Below are positions 1-8,331 of a DNA stretch of 54,945 nt, piece after piece. Location: NCBI GenBank assembly GCA_026984775.1, contig JALSRM010000038.1, forward strand, positions 1 to 54,945, read 5' to 3'. The position numbers were made by a program, and so were the translations under genes. Each line of letters opens with the position of its first letter. The first letter of the stretch is position 1. Under the pieces are notes generated by a model. The model had not been told where the DNA came from. It worked only from the letters and a program-made list of their open reading frames with translations, and made no database searches. The stretch is from Gammaproteobacteria bacterium. GTDB taxonomy: Bacteria; Pseudomonadota; Gammaproteobacteria; CAJXQU01.

Positions 1-1
1 T

Positions 2-1267
2 GATGCCAAAGGCTATATGGACAGTGTCTTGCGTACGATCGCGCTCGCAGACATTCTGGTTCTCATCGTCAGCAAGGAAAAATATGCCGATCAATCCGTC
101 TGGGCCATGCTGGAAATGCTCGCCCCCCTTGAGCTGCCACTACTCGTCTGCATCAATAAGGTAGAGCAGGGTGAAGAACAGACTTTGGGTCAATCATTCC
201 TGAATCACTATCGCAAACAGATGCCTGACACAAGACCGCCATCACTGGTTTTCCTGCAGTACATGGAAAACGGAGAGCTACCTGATGCCAGGCCAGTGAT
301 TGACAGTCTTATGAATCTGATAAATACATCTTTCAGACATTCTGGTGATATTGAAGCATTTATCAAAGTGAACTGGCAGGAATGGATCCAACCGGTGCAG
401 GAAGAGATCAAGCGGGACAGGGTGTGGCAGGAGCGACTGGAAACGGCGATCGATGAGGCTATGGAAACCTATCAGAGAGAGTTTCTAGAACACCCTGATC
501 TGTATGACACCTTTCAGCGGACCCTTGCGGAATTGCTTCAACTTCTCGAAATCCCTTTACTGGCAGGTTCTATCGGCAAGGTGCGGGCAGCAGTGACTTG
601 GCCGATGAGAAAATTGTACAGCATGGGCAAGAACGTGCTTTATGGTGAAAAACAGGGTAGGGAGGATCATGATTTGGGATATGAGAGGATACTTCTGCGG
701 CAACTGTCCGATCAGATCATCACCCAACTGGCGAAAGAATTAATTTCCGAAGAAGACTGTACCACCAGTTTTACTGAAAGGTGGGAGGCGTCATTCCGGC
801 GATCACTGGTTCAGTCCAGGCAGGTGATCAGTGACACGTTCGAGCAACAGATCGATCGTTATCAGAAGGAGTTCCAAGAAGAGATCCAGGATGCAGCGAG
901 ACAACTCTATTCCCGTTTGGAAGCACAGCCGTCATTGCTGAATAGCCTTCGGGCAACCCGCGTAACCACTGATGCCGCAGCGCTTGTACTGGCGTTGAAA
1001 ACCGGTGGTCTGAGCCTGAATGATTTTATTCTTGCACCCGCCATGCTGTCTCTGTCATCAATGCTGGCATCAAGCTCTGTCGGTCAATATGTCAATACGG
1101 TAAAGGCAAAACTCAAAAAACGTCAACATGAGAAAGTACGACACTTGTTCGAAGATCACATAGCAAAAGAACTGGAGCAGCTCAGGCTGAAAGCGGAGAA
1201 AAAAGAAGGGTGGTGTATTACGGAACAGGAAATAAGGGAGGTCGAGAGTGAACTCTTCGATCAGTGA
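2..1267 (+). CDS. Dynamin-like GTPase, 5' truncated by the window edge
   Basis: This is the C-terminal part of a GTPase whose P-loop lies before the window; the reading frame is open from base 2. The visible N-terminus aligns with the middle of the next gene product: a DAKGYMDS stretch sits where the neighbour has its G3 region, followed by hydrophobic ADILVLIVS and a G4-like NKVE (canonical NKxD, with Glu for Asp). The rest is a long charged helical region with a hydrophobic patch around residues 320-360, as in dynamin-like proteins that bind membranes. The stop overlaps the start of the next gene by 20 bases, so the two are probably co-translated. The family assignment is inference; a YfjP/YeeP-like or other large bacterial GTPase is possible. 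Confidence 0.75.
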   Translation, partial: DAKGYMDSVLRTIALADILVLIVSKEKYADQSVWAMLEMLAPLELPLLVCINKVEQGEEQTLGQSFLNHYRKQMPDTRPPSLVFLQYMENGELPDARPVIDSLMNLINTSFRHSGDIEAFIKVNWQEWIQPVQEEIKRDRVWQERLETAIDEAMETYQREFLEHPDLYDTFQRTLAELLQLLEIPLLAGSIGKVRAAVTWPMRKLYSMGKNVLYGEKQGREDHDLGYERILLRQLSDQIITQLAKELISEEDCTTSFTERWEASFRRSLVQSRQVISDTFEQQIDRYQKEFQEEIQDAARQLYSRLEAQPSLLNSLRATRVTTDAAALVLALKTGGLSLNDFILAPAMLSLSSMLASSSVGQYVNTVKAKLKKRQHEKVRHLFEDHIAKELEQLRLKAEKKEGWCITEQEIREVESELFDQ

Positions 1268-2924
1268 AATAGAACAGAAAGTCGATCAGCTTCATGAACA
1301 GACTGAATCCTTCCTAAAGGGAGCGATCACTAACAAACTGCTTTCAGAAAACCAGGGACAGTTTGTCAAAACAGGTGAACAGAATCCCGATCTGCTCTTT
1401 GGTGGAGACAAGCACAGACCACTTGTCGTCGCTTTTTTTGGTGGAACCGGTGTTGGCAAGAGTACACTCTTGAATCGATTTGCCGGAGAGGCGATCGCCC
1501 GAACCGGAATTGAACGACCGACCTCACGGGAAGTGACGATCTTCGTGCATCATTCGGTAGAAATTAAACACTTACCAAAAGATTTTCCGGTGGGAAAGGT
1601 CAACATCCGCCAACACAAGGATGACGAAAAACGTCAGATTCTATGGATCGACATGCCGGATATTGACAGTGTCGAGCTTTCGAATCTCGAAATCGTTCAT
1701 GATTGGCTGCCATTCATCGATGTTCTTATCTATGTTGTGAGTCCGGAGCGTTACCGGGATGATCGTGGCTGGCAACTGTTGCTGAACGAAGGTTATCAGC
1801 ATGCCTGGTTGTTCGTTATCAACCAGTGGGATCAAGGAGATGAGAGCATCCATGCAGATTTTGAAGCACTCCTGGAAAAGGCCGGTTTTGAAGAACCCCT
1901 AATTTTTCGTACAGATTGTTTGTCGGGCGAAAACAGGGATGATTTCGACCGGTTGAAACAAATACTGATCAGTATAGCCAATGATCACACGGTTAATGAA
2001 CTGGCCCGGAGAGGGATATGGAATCACCTCTCCGCGTTGCAGGAGGCATTGAGACAGGCGATCGAAGCACTGGGCAGCAGAGAACGCTTCGATCAGCTTG
2101 AAACTGCCACAAGGTCTTTTTGGACACAAACAGCAAACGATGTTCAGCAGCATCTGGAATTGCCATTGGTAAAAACGGCAATGAAGTTCAAACCGCTGCC
2201 TTTTTCTTTTCTGGACTGGTTACGATCCGGAAAAAATCCTGGACCAACCGATCCGACTCCATCTGATACCATTGACGTATGGGATGAACGATCTCAAACT
2301 CTGGTGGAGAATCTGCTGGATAAAATCATACTTGAAGCCGACAGGCTAGGACTGCCAGCAAAACAAATCGACGATAGTCTCAATGATCTGCGTTCCCGGA
2401 TCAGAGAGATCATGATTAGGCGGATACAAGAAGGCTTGCACCAAAGCCTGGCCAAACCGGGTGGACGCCTGCAACGATTTATTCACGGGTTTCTTGGCTG
2501 GATGGCAACGTTGTTACCCTTCTCAGCACTGGGCTGGATCGCATATCGGATATTGACCGTTTTTTATCATGAGAGTGTAAACGGCTACCTGGGAATTGAC
2601 TTTGCCATTCACAGTACCCTGCTGGTGCTGGTCGCCTGGCTGATCCCATGGTTGTTGTATCGCAAGACCCAACCATCGATCCAACAGGCAGCCAGGCATG
2701 GTCTTGAAACAGGCTTGAATAAAGGACTGGCGGATGTAGAGGCCGAGATCGGCACCGTTTTGAGCCGCAGCAGGCAATTACATGACGCGTTTCTGACAAT
2801 GGCCGAAGAGCTTTTGTCAGCTTGTGTTTCTCTCAAGCCTCAATCTGCTGAAATCAGTAATGCAACATTATCAAGAATGTTGCAGAAAAAGTTGCACAGT
2901 GAGGAAGGCACACCTAAACTTTAA
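1248..2924 (+). CDS. Dynamin-like membrane GTPase
   Basis: This is a 558-residue GTPase with a clear P-loop at residues 65-72 (GGTGVGKS), a switch-I threonine region (PTSREVT) and a G4 motif NQWD. The G3 motif is deviant: DMPD is found where DxxG is expected. Two transmembrane segments lie near residues 408-470, followed by a charged helical tail, so the protein probably sits on the inner membrane and pairs with the GTPase encoded just upstream. The start is GTG, chosen because AGGGAGG ends about 6 bases before it. The 20-base overlap with the preceding gene supports one operon and perhaps a heteromeric complex. The specific cellular role is unknown. Confidence 0.8.
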   Translation: MNSSISEIEQKVDQLHEQTESFLKGAITNKLLSENQGQFVKTGEQNPDLLFGGDKHRPLVVAFFGGTGVGKSTLLNRFAGEAIARTGIERPTSREVTIFVHHSVEIKHLPKDFPVGKVNIRQHKDDEKRQILWIDMPDIDSVELSNLEIVHDWLPFIDVLIYVVSPERYRDDRGWQLLLNEGYQHAWLFVINQWDQGDESIHADFEALLEKAGFEEPLIFRTDCLSGENRDDFDRLKQILISIANDHTVNELARRGIWNHLSALQEALRQAIEALGSRERFDQLETATRSFWTQTANDVQQHLELPLVKTAMKFKPLPFSFLDWLRSGKNPGPTDPTPSDTIDVWDERSQTLVENLLDKIILEADRLGLPAKQIDDSLNDLRSRIREIMIRRIQEGLHQSLAKPGGRLQRFIHGFLGWMATLLPFSALGWIAYRILTVFYHESVNGYLGIDFAIHSTLLVLVAWLIPWLLYRKTQPSIQQAARHGLETGLNKGLADVEAEIGTVLSRSRQLHDAFLTMAEELLSACVSLKPQSAEISNATLSRMLQKKLHSEEGTPKL

Positions 2925-2926
2925 TA

Positions 2927-2945
2927 TTCCCTGTATGGCAGGGAA
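2927..2945 (+). terminator. Hairpin directly after the GTPase pair
   Basis: TTCCCTG and CAGGGAA form a perfect 7-base-pair stem around a TATGG loop, starting 3 bases after the GTPase stop codon. No T-run follows, so it may be an mRNA-end stabiliser rather than an intrinsic terminator. Confidence 0.4.
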
Positions 2946-3019
2946 CGGGAATTTCCAGATACTCTGGTTAATTCAAGGAGTATAAGAGGACGAAAAACAA
3001 AAGGGCAAATTTTGCTTTT

Positions 3020-3053
3020 TTATTTTCAATAACTTGGCAGTTATTGAAAATAA
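3020..3053. repeat. 14-bp perfect inverted repeat upstream of dodecin
   Basis: The arms TTATTTTCAATAAC and GTTATTGAAAATAA are perfectly complementary around the loop TTGGCA. It is AT-rich and lies in the 217-base gap between the GTPase pair and dodecin. It could be a protein-binding dyad or an RNA hairpin in the dodecin leader. Confidence 0.6.
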
Positions 3054-3070
3054 CATCGTATCTTTATGCT

Positions 3071-3100
3071 TCAGACTTTCTGAATAAGTCAGAGTTTTTT
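3071..3100 (+). terminator. Terminator-like hairpin with T6 run upstream of dodecin
   Basis: GACTT (3074-3078) pairs with AAGTC (3086-3090); the stem extends outward past one A-A mismatch and is followed by six T at 3095-3100. It may end GTPase transcripts, or act as an attenuator if the dodecin promoter lies further upstream; no good promoter is visible between it and the dodecin start. Confidence 0.45.
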
Positions 3101-3141
3101 CTAATGTCAAACTTTTAAAAAACCAAAGGGGGAGAAAGATC

Positions 3142-3345
3142 ATGTCAGTCGCAAGAGTTACAGAAATCACTTCTGCATCAGGCAAGAGTTTTGAAGATGC
3201 CATTAAAGAGGGCATAGAACGTGCTAATAAAACATTGAAGAATGTCAAAGGTGCCTGGGTTCAGGATCAGACTGTCGTCGTTGAAGATGGCCAAATCACT
3301 GAATTCCGGGTTAATATGAAGGTGACCTTTATTCTGGAAGACTGA
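3142..3345 (+). CDS. Dodecin (flavin-sequestering protein)
   Basis: This 67-residue protein has full dodecin-family length and sequence: an N-terminal strand (SVARVTEITS), one helix containing FEDAIKEGIERA, then the WVQDQ strand with the tryptophan that stacks on flavin in bacterial dodecins. Family members form hollow dodecamers that bind FMN, riboflavin or FAD in the cytoplasm and buffer free flavin. A strong GGGGGAG ribosome-binding site precedes the ATG. The gene is monocistronic, with its own terminator immediately downstream. Its leader holds several hairpins but does not resemble the FMN riboswitch. Confidence 0.93.
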   Translation: MSVARVTEITSASGKSFEDAIKEGIERANKTLKNVKGAWVQDQTVVVEDGQITEFRVNMKVTFILED

Positions 3346-3364
3346 GCGAGTTGTAGAGTCAGTG

Positions 3365-3402
3365 AACGGGAGCCTTGCCATTGGGCAGGGGTCCCGTTTG
3401 TT
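3365..3402 (+). terminator. Intrinsic terminator after dodecin
   Basis: AACGGGA (3365-3371) pairs with TCCCGTT (3392-3398). An inner TGCC/GGCA stem is closed by an ATTG loop, and a short T-rich tail follows. It sits 19 bases after the dodecin stop and argues that the cytochrome gene downstream starts after it, at 3428 rather than further upstream. Confidence 0.65.
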
Positions 3403-3427
3403 AAAAATGTGGAGACAACATCCCCTT

Positions 3428-4033
3428 ATGAAACACTTAAAGTTCTTTCTGGTAGTCCTTTTCTCAATACCGAATTTTGTGGCGATGGCTGCGGGTGATC
3501 CCTTTGCAGGAAAATCGAAGGCTGAACCTTGTGCCGCCTGCCATAATGTGGACGGTAACAGTGTCATGCCTGATTGGCCAAAACTGGCAGAGCAGGGCGA
3601 AAAATATATCGTGAAACAATTGAAAGCCTTCAAGTCAGGTAGTCGAAAGAACGATTTAATGGCGCCAATGGCGGCGTCACTCTCCGATCAGGATATGGAA
3701 GATATCGCAGCCTATTTTTCCATTCAGAAAGTCACAATTGGCAAGGCTGACCCTGATCTGGTCGAAGCTGGTGAAAAGCTCTATCGTGGTGGTGATGCCG
3801 AACGTGGTATCCCCGCCTGCATGGCATGCCATAGCCCAACCGGTTCCGGAAACCCTGCTGCAGCATACCCATCTCTCAAGGGCCAGCATGCAGCGTATAC
3901 CATTAAACAATTGCAAGCCTTCCGAACAGGTGTTCGAAAGACGGATGACAAGAATGTCATGCGGGATATTGCGGAACGCTTGCGAGACAGTGATATTGAA
4001 GCGGTTGCTTCCTATATCAATGGCCTCCATTAG
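3428..4033 (+). CDS. Cytochrome c4-type diheme cytochrome c
   Basis: This 201-residue protein has two c-type haem motifs, CAACH at residues 35-39 and CMACH at 131-135, one in each of two homologous cytochrome domains. This is the layout of cytochrome c4, a periplasmic electron carrier to terminal oxidases. A signal peptide spans about residues 1-22 (MKHLKFFLVVLF...). Candidate axial methionines are in VMPDW/LMAPM and in the NVMRD segment of the second domain. The ATG at 3428 was chosen over an in-frame GTG at 3362 because the earlier start would run through the dodecin terminator and add 22 residues before the signal peptide. dsbA follows about 110 bases downstream, a common pairing. Confidence 0.88.
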   Translation: MKHLKFFLVVLFSIPNFVAMAAGDPFAGKSKAEPCAACHNVDGNSVMPDWPKLAEQGEKYIVKQLKAFKSGSRKNDLMAPMAASLSDQDMEDIAAYFSIQKVTIGKADPDLVEAGEKLYRGGDAERGIPACMACHSPTGSGNPAAAYPSLKGQHAAYTIKQLQAFRTGVRKTDDKNVMRDIAERLRDSDIEAVASYINGLH

Positions 4034-4142
4034 GGAACTTTCCAGGATACCAGTTCTCGATTAAAGGTAAAGTTCAGCTGTGGTTAACAATGGCCGGCAG
4101 ATAATGCCAGAGCGAATAGTAATTTTGTGAGTGGAAAAAAAC

Positions 4143-4823
4143 ATGAGTGTTAAGAAGGTTCTCGGATTTCTGATTGTACTTGTTTCGTCTCTTGGGTTCT
4201 TTCTCGCTACGGCAGAAGAGCCGTCTCAGGTATCGAAAGAAGACGAGTTTGCTCCCATTGCCGGGTACAACTATGAGATGATTGTCCCTCCCCAGCCTAC
4301 GGAGTCAAAAGGCAAGATAGAAGTTGTCGAAGTCTTCTGGTATGGCTGTCCGCATTGTTATCATTTTGAACCAATTCTTGAAAAATGGTTGGAAAGCAAA
4401 CCGGATGATGTGGAATTCAAGCGAATGCCCGGTGTATTCAGAAGAAGCTGGGTACCCCATGCCAAGGCCTACTACGCTGCCCAGAAACTGGGAATCCTGG
4501 ACAAGATCCACAGGCCACTGTTTGATGCCATTCACGAATACAACAAAAAGCTGTTTTCTGACGAAGCCGTGCTTGACTTCATCACCGAGCTGGATGATGT
4601 GGATGGGGATGCCTTCCGTAAGGCGTTCAATGCCTATTCCACGGAAAGCAAGGTCAAACAGGCCATGCGCTTGAGTCGTGCCTACGGGATTCGAGGGGTT
4701 CCCTCAATGATTATCAATGGCAAATACTGGACTTCAGGCAGTCTGGCTGGCAGTTATGAAGAGATGTTAAAGGTCGTGGATGCCTTGGTCGATAAAGAGA
4801 GGAAGAAAGCAGCAGGAAAATAA
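4143..4823 (+). CDS. dsbA: Thiol:disulfide interchange protein DsbA
   Basis: This 226-residue periplasmic oxidoreductase introduces disulfide bonds into exported proteins. The thioredoxin-fold active site is CPHC at residues 69-72 (FWYGCPHCYHFEP), with the cis-proline loop RGVPSMI further on. An N-terminal signal peptide (MSVKKVLGFLIVLVSS) is followed by an acidic stretch. An in-frame GTG at 4131 is an alternative start; ATG 4143 gives the cleaner signal peptide. The last codons (4809-4819) are part of an RNA structure that may control the next gene. Placement next to cytochrome c4 suits a role in maturing periplasmic redox proteins. Confidence 0.92.
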   Translation: MSVKKVLGFLIVLVSSLGFFLATAEEPSQVSKEDEFAPIAGYNYEMIVPPQPTESKGKIEVVEVFWYGCPHCYHFEPILEKWLESKPDDVEFKRMPGVFRRSWVPHAKAYYAAQKLGILDKIHRPLFDAIHEYNKKLFSDEAVLDFITELDDVDGDAFRKAFNAYSTESKVKQAMRLSRAYGIRGVPSMIINGKYWTSGSLAGSYEEMLKVVDALVDKERKKAAGK

Positions 4824-4884
4824 TCTTTAAAAATCTGTTTCCTGCTGCAATAGTGAGTAAATTACAGCATACTGCAGGAAACAG
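4809..4884 (+). promoter_or_regulatory. Mutually exclusive hairpins in the dsbA-cyclase gap
   Basis: The segment TTTCCTGCTGC (4838-4848) is perfectly complementary over 11 bases to GCAGCAGGAAA (4809-4819), which covers the dsbA 3' end. The overlapping segment CTGTTTCCTGC (4835-4845) is perfectly complementary over 11 bases to GCAGGAAACAG (4874-4884), which contains the AGGA ribosome-binding site of the cyclase. Only one hairpin can form at a time. The second would hide the cyclase ribosome-binding site. The dsbA stop codon lies in the loop of the first. Confidence 0.5.
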
Positions 4885-4889
4885 AGACA

Positions 4890-6467
4890 TTGGACAGTAA
4901 TCCCGACTGGAAACAACGTTATCATGACTGTAGAAAGGATCTCGATCAGAAGAACCTGCAACTGATCGAGTTACAAAAAAGTCTGCTCAAGCTATCACTT
5001 GGTTTCATTGGCAGGGACAAAAAATTCGATAAATTGCTCAAACGTATTTCCGATGCGGTCCGTGAAAAGAGCAAAGAGGCCATTATCGAAGGCAAGTTGA
5101 TTGGTGTCGTTGACTGGATCACCCGCTTCACCGCTGAAGACAAGACACGCTTCCAGCAATACGCTGATCCGGAAAACGGGCAAGTGCCCTGGCAGGATCA
5201 GCCATCCGTCAGTTCTTTAAGATTTTCCGAATTTTTGCGTGGTCTCCCTTTTGATCTCGAGATGCAGGCAGAAATCGAAGTACTGGCGGGGAGGATTAAA
5301 CTGACACACTCTGATCAAGAGCTGGAGGTATTGATCAGCGAGGCTTCTGCACTGCTGCACGAGTATTTCAGTTCTCTTCAGAATGAATTGCTTTCTGTCA
5401 CATCTGCTTCGGACAGCAAGGGACAGCTGATCAAGTTGCTGGAACAGATCAACTTCAAGAAAGATCACTTACCTCGGGTCAATCATGCGAAATCGATTCT
5501 CATAGGTGATCACGATGATGACAAGAAACGAGCGCCAGACGAACTCGTAGCTGATCTTATCAACAATACCATTCTTCGGGATGAGAACCTCGAAGAGATC
5601 GGAATCTTCTTGAGAAAAACCACGTACCGATTAGAGAAGTTGCACAAGTATCTGGATGAGAGCGAGTTAATCAACAGTGATCATTTTACCGAGACATTTT
5701 CATTCAGCCAGGATCTCGATGAACAGTTTAACGATCTCAGAGACGGGCTCGAGAATGCAGGATCGATCACGGCGATGAAGATGAATATCGAAGCGCACCT
5801 GGATTTTCTCAACAAAAGTGTAGCAGCCTATGTCAGAAGTCAGCGGGAGCAGATGAAAAGAGCCGAGGAAACGTTGGGCGCATTGAACATGCAGCTCGGT
5901 GAGCTTCGCAAGGAAACCACAGTTCTTAAACAATCAGTGGAAGAGGAACAGGTGAAATCCCTGACCGATGCACTTACTGCGATTGCAAACCGTCGTGCCT
6001 ACGAAGAACGACTGGAAACCGAGATCAGCCGCTGGCAACGCCACGGAGGACACTTGAGTCTGATGGTCTTTGATCTCGATCATTTCAAGTCTATCAACGA
6101 CAGTTATGGGCATATTGTTGGAGACAAGGTTTTGCGGGGACTGACTGCAACATTTCAGCGTAGCATCCGACGTACGGATTTTCTTGCACGGTATGGAGGT
6201 GAGGAATTCGTGCTGATCTTACCGGAAACCTCACTTGACGAAACGATGGTTATTGCGGACAAGCTAAGGGCTGAAGTTGAACAATGTGTTTTCAAATATC
6301 AGGGTGAGGTGGTACCTGTTACTGTCTCGATAGGTGTTGCGGAATTGCGCGAAGGTGATACCAGAGAGTCACTGTTCGAACGTGCCGATCGGGCCCTGTA
6401 TCTGGCCAAGAAATCAGGCAGGAACCTCTGCAGAAGTGAGGTTCATCTGGAATCTGAAACAACCTGA
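4890..6467 (+). CDS. GGDEF diguanylate cyclase
   Basis: This 525-residue protein makes cyclic di-GMP from two GTP. The C-terminal GGDEF domain (about residues 355-520) carries an intact GGEEF active site at residues 436-440 and an RRTD inhibitory I-site five residues before it, so product feedback inhibition is likely. The N-terminal 350 residues are helical and charged with coiled-coil segments and no transmembrane segment, so the enzyme is probably cytoplasmic; this N-terminal region is the likely sensor, ligand unknown. The start is TTG, chosen because AGGA lies 9 bases before it and no ATG near the gene start competes. The 3' end overlaps the convergent antiporter gene by 25 bases. Translation may be switched by the hairpins at 4809-4884. 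Confidence 0.9.
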   Translation: MDSNPDWKQRYHDCRKDLDQKNLQLIELQKSLLKLSLGFIGRDKKFDKLLKRISDAVREKSKEAIIEGKLIGVVDWITRFTAEDKTRFQQYADPENGQVPWQDQPSVSSLRFSEFLRGLPFDLEMQAEIEVLAGRIKLTHSDQELEVLISEASALLHEYFSSLQNELLSVTSASDSKGQLIKLLEQINFKKDHLPRVNHAKSILIGDHDDDKKRAPDELVADLINNTILRDENLEEIGIFLRKTTYRLEKLHKYLDESELINSDHFTETFSFSQDLDEQFNDLRDGLENAGSITAMKMNIEAHLDFLNKSVAAYVRSQREQMKRAEETLGALNMQLGELRKETTVLKQSVEEEQVKSLTDALTAIANRRAYEERLETEISRWQRHGGHLSLMVFDLDHFKSINDSYGHIVGDKVLRGLTATFQRSIRRTDFLARYGGEEFVLILPETSLDETMVIADKLRAEVEQCVFKYQGEVVPVTVSIGVAELREGDTRESLFERADRALYLAKKSGRNLCRSEVHLESETT

Positions 6468-8269
6468 TTGGCTTCTTTTTCCTGGTGTGGTTTTTCCGGT
6501 TGGAAAACGATTATGGTATCTCCACTTTTTGGTGTTGGTTTTTTGTCGGTCGTAAAAAATACAAGGCTTTTGTCAGCTTTTACTATCAGGATTTCCATTG
6601 CGTTGGAATGATAGTTCGCAACACACTGTTCATAGTCATACTCATCAGTAATGGGTGTTTTGGTAAAACGCCAGCCAAAGAAATAACGCCTCAATAGCTC
6701 TTCGTAGTAAACATTTCCTGCGAGGATCTGACCTCTGATCGTAGGACTGAAACCATAGGGATCGACTTCGCCTACGGTTGGCAGTTGGTAGACATGGCTC
6801 CGTCCCAGTTCAGGTCCGAAACGGGTGCAAACCAGGGCGTTAAAAGAGTCATTGTCTGTGGCTGCAAGTAAGTAGGCGATCTGCGAGAACTCGATAGAAT
6901 ACTCTGCACTTTCAGAAAGGATTTGCCCAAAATAAACAGGAATACCCGCCAAGCGGGCATTACGCAACCGGTGCCATGAGTTGTCGACGATGATGACATG
7001 AATATTCAACTTTTTCAGAGTCGTCGCAAGGTTGATACTCCAAGGAGAAGCCCCGACGATCATTAGGCCATTACTTTCAGAAAAAGAGAGTTCCAGTTTT
7101 CTGGCCAGCCAGCCTATGCTCAGACCATGAAGTACTACCGTACAGAAGATCAATGCAAAAATCAGAGGCACCAGTTGTTCCGCTCCGGCAAATCCTTTTT
7201 CCATTAAGACAGGTGCAAACGCGCCCGCAACTGCGGCGGCGACAATTCCTCTGGGGGCAATCCAGCCTACCAGTATGCGCTCTCTGAAATCCACATCAGT
7301 ACCGATCAGGGAAAGAAAAACTGTGACTGGGCGAGCAACGAAAATGATAAAGCCAAGAAGGGCACCACTGCGCCAATCCAGTTGTTTGAGGAGTTGAGGA
7401 TCCAGATCAGCGGTCAAGAGGATGAAAATTCCGGAAACCAGAAAAATGGTGATGTACTCTTTGTGTCGGCGCATTTCATCCATACTGGGTAGATTCTGGT
7501 TACCCATTACCAGACCAAAGATCGTTGCCGACAACAGGCCGGCTTCTTCCTGAAACAGATTTGCGATGCCAAATACCAGCATAATGGCAGAAAGGATGAC
7601 CGGTGCCTTGAGAAATTCCGGAACCCAGCCCTGCTTGAATGAGTGTCCCAGGAAGAGCCCGACACCCACACCCAGAATGATTCCAGTCAAGAGTGTCCAG
7701 GAGACACCGCCAATGATCTGGTTTACGGCTTCACCGGTTTCGGCATGAGAAAAGTAGCCGAAAACCAGAACGGCAAGCAAAGCGCCTGTGGGATCGTTTA
7801 TGATACCTTCCCATTTCAGGAGCGAGGCAGTATTGCGTCGGAGTTTTGCCTGTCTCAAAATGGGAATGATAACAGTGGGACCTGTGACAACCACAATGGC
7901 ACCGAAGATAAGGGCTACTGGCCATGACAATCCACCAATGTAGTGAGCGCCCAGGCTACCGAGAACCCAGCTGAGCACCACACCAATGGAGACCAGACGT
8001 CTTACACCGGCTGCAGCTTCTTTTAATTCATGCAGACGCAGATTGAGCCCTCCTTCAAACAGAATGATTGCAACACCGAGTTGAATGATGGCACGGTAAA
8101 GTTCTCCGAAATCCTCAGACGGATGCAGCCAGCCAAGAACAGGACCAACCACGAGTCCAGCCGCAGTGAGCAGAATGATCGCTGGGATCCTGAAACGCCA
8201 GGCAAGCCATTGAACACTGATGCCAAGTACGGCAATGAGGATAAGGAGAAGACTGAGGTGATGTTCCAT
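6443..8269 (-). CDS. CPA1 (NhaP-type) cation:proton antiporter with C-terminal nucleotide-binding domain
   Basis: This 608-residue inner-membrane antiporter probably exchanges Na+ or K+ for protons. The first 400 residues hold about 12 transmembrane segments, including the conserved GVAIILFEGGLNL and IINDPTGALLAV segments; the NDP aspartate is the ion-binding position in CPA1 antiporters. From about residue 410 there is a Rossmann-like TrkA-N/RCK-type domain (GLMIVGASPWSINLA) followed by a small C-terminal domain, the usual site of ligand gating. Ion specificity cannot be read. It converges on the cyclase gene and is divergent from the ABC transporter genes. Confidence 0.88.
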   Translation of the reverse strand: MEHHLSLLLILIAVLGISVQWLAWRFRIPAIILLTAAGLVVGPVLGWLHPSEDFGELYRAIIQLGVAIILFEGGLNLRLHELKEAAAGVRRLVSIGVVLSWVLGSLGAHYIGGLSWPVALIFGAIVVVTGPTVIIPILRQAKLRRNTASLLKWEGIINDPTGALLAVLVFGYFSHAETGEAVNQIIGGVSWTLLTGIILGVGVGLFLGHSFKQGWVPEFLKAPVILSAIMLVFGIANLFQEEAGLLSATIFGLVMGNQNLPSMDEMRRHKEYITIFLVSGIFILLTADLDPQLLKQLDWRSGALLGFIIFVARPVTVFLSLIGTDVDFRERILVGWIAPRGIVAAAVAGAFAPVLMEKGFAGAEQLVPLIFALIFCTVVLHGLSIGWLARKLELSFSESNGLMIVGASPWSINLATTLKKLNIHVIIVDNSWHRLRNARLAGIPVYFGQILSESAEYSIEFSQIAYLLAATDNDSFNALVCTRFGPELGRSHVYQLPTVGEVDPYGFSPTIRGQILAGNVYYEELLRRYFFGWRFTKTPITDEYDYEQCVANYHSNAMEILIVKADKSLVFFTTDKKPTPKSGDTIIVFQPEKPHQEKEANQVVSDSR

Positions 8270-8331
8270 GCAGATGTTGTTTATTCTTGTGGCGGTTCCA
8301 CTTCAATCATATAGTGTACAATCACCACTCC

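Noticed and set aside
3023-3050. Insertion-sequence terminal repeats or attachment site
   Set aside because: The inverted repeat is local with a six-base loop and no flanking target duplication, more like a regulatory hairpin.
2925-3141. FMN riboswitch upstream of dodecin
   Set aside because: The conserved RFN element sequence blocks and multi-helix junction are absent; only simple hairpins are present.
3362-3427. Upstream GTG start for cytochrome c4
   Set aside because: It would begin just before the dodecin terminator stem and add 22 residues ahead of a complete signal peptide.
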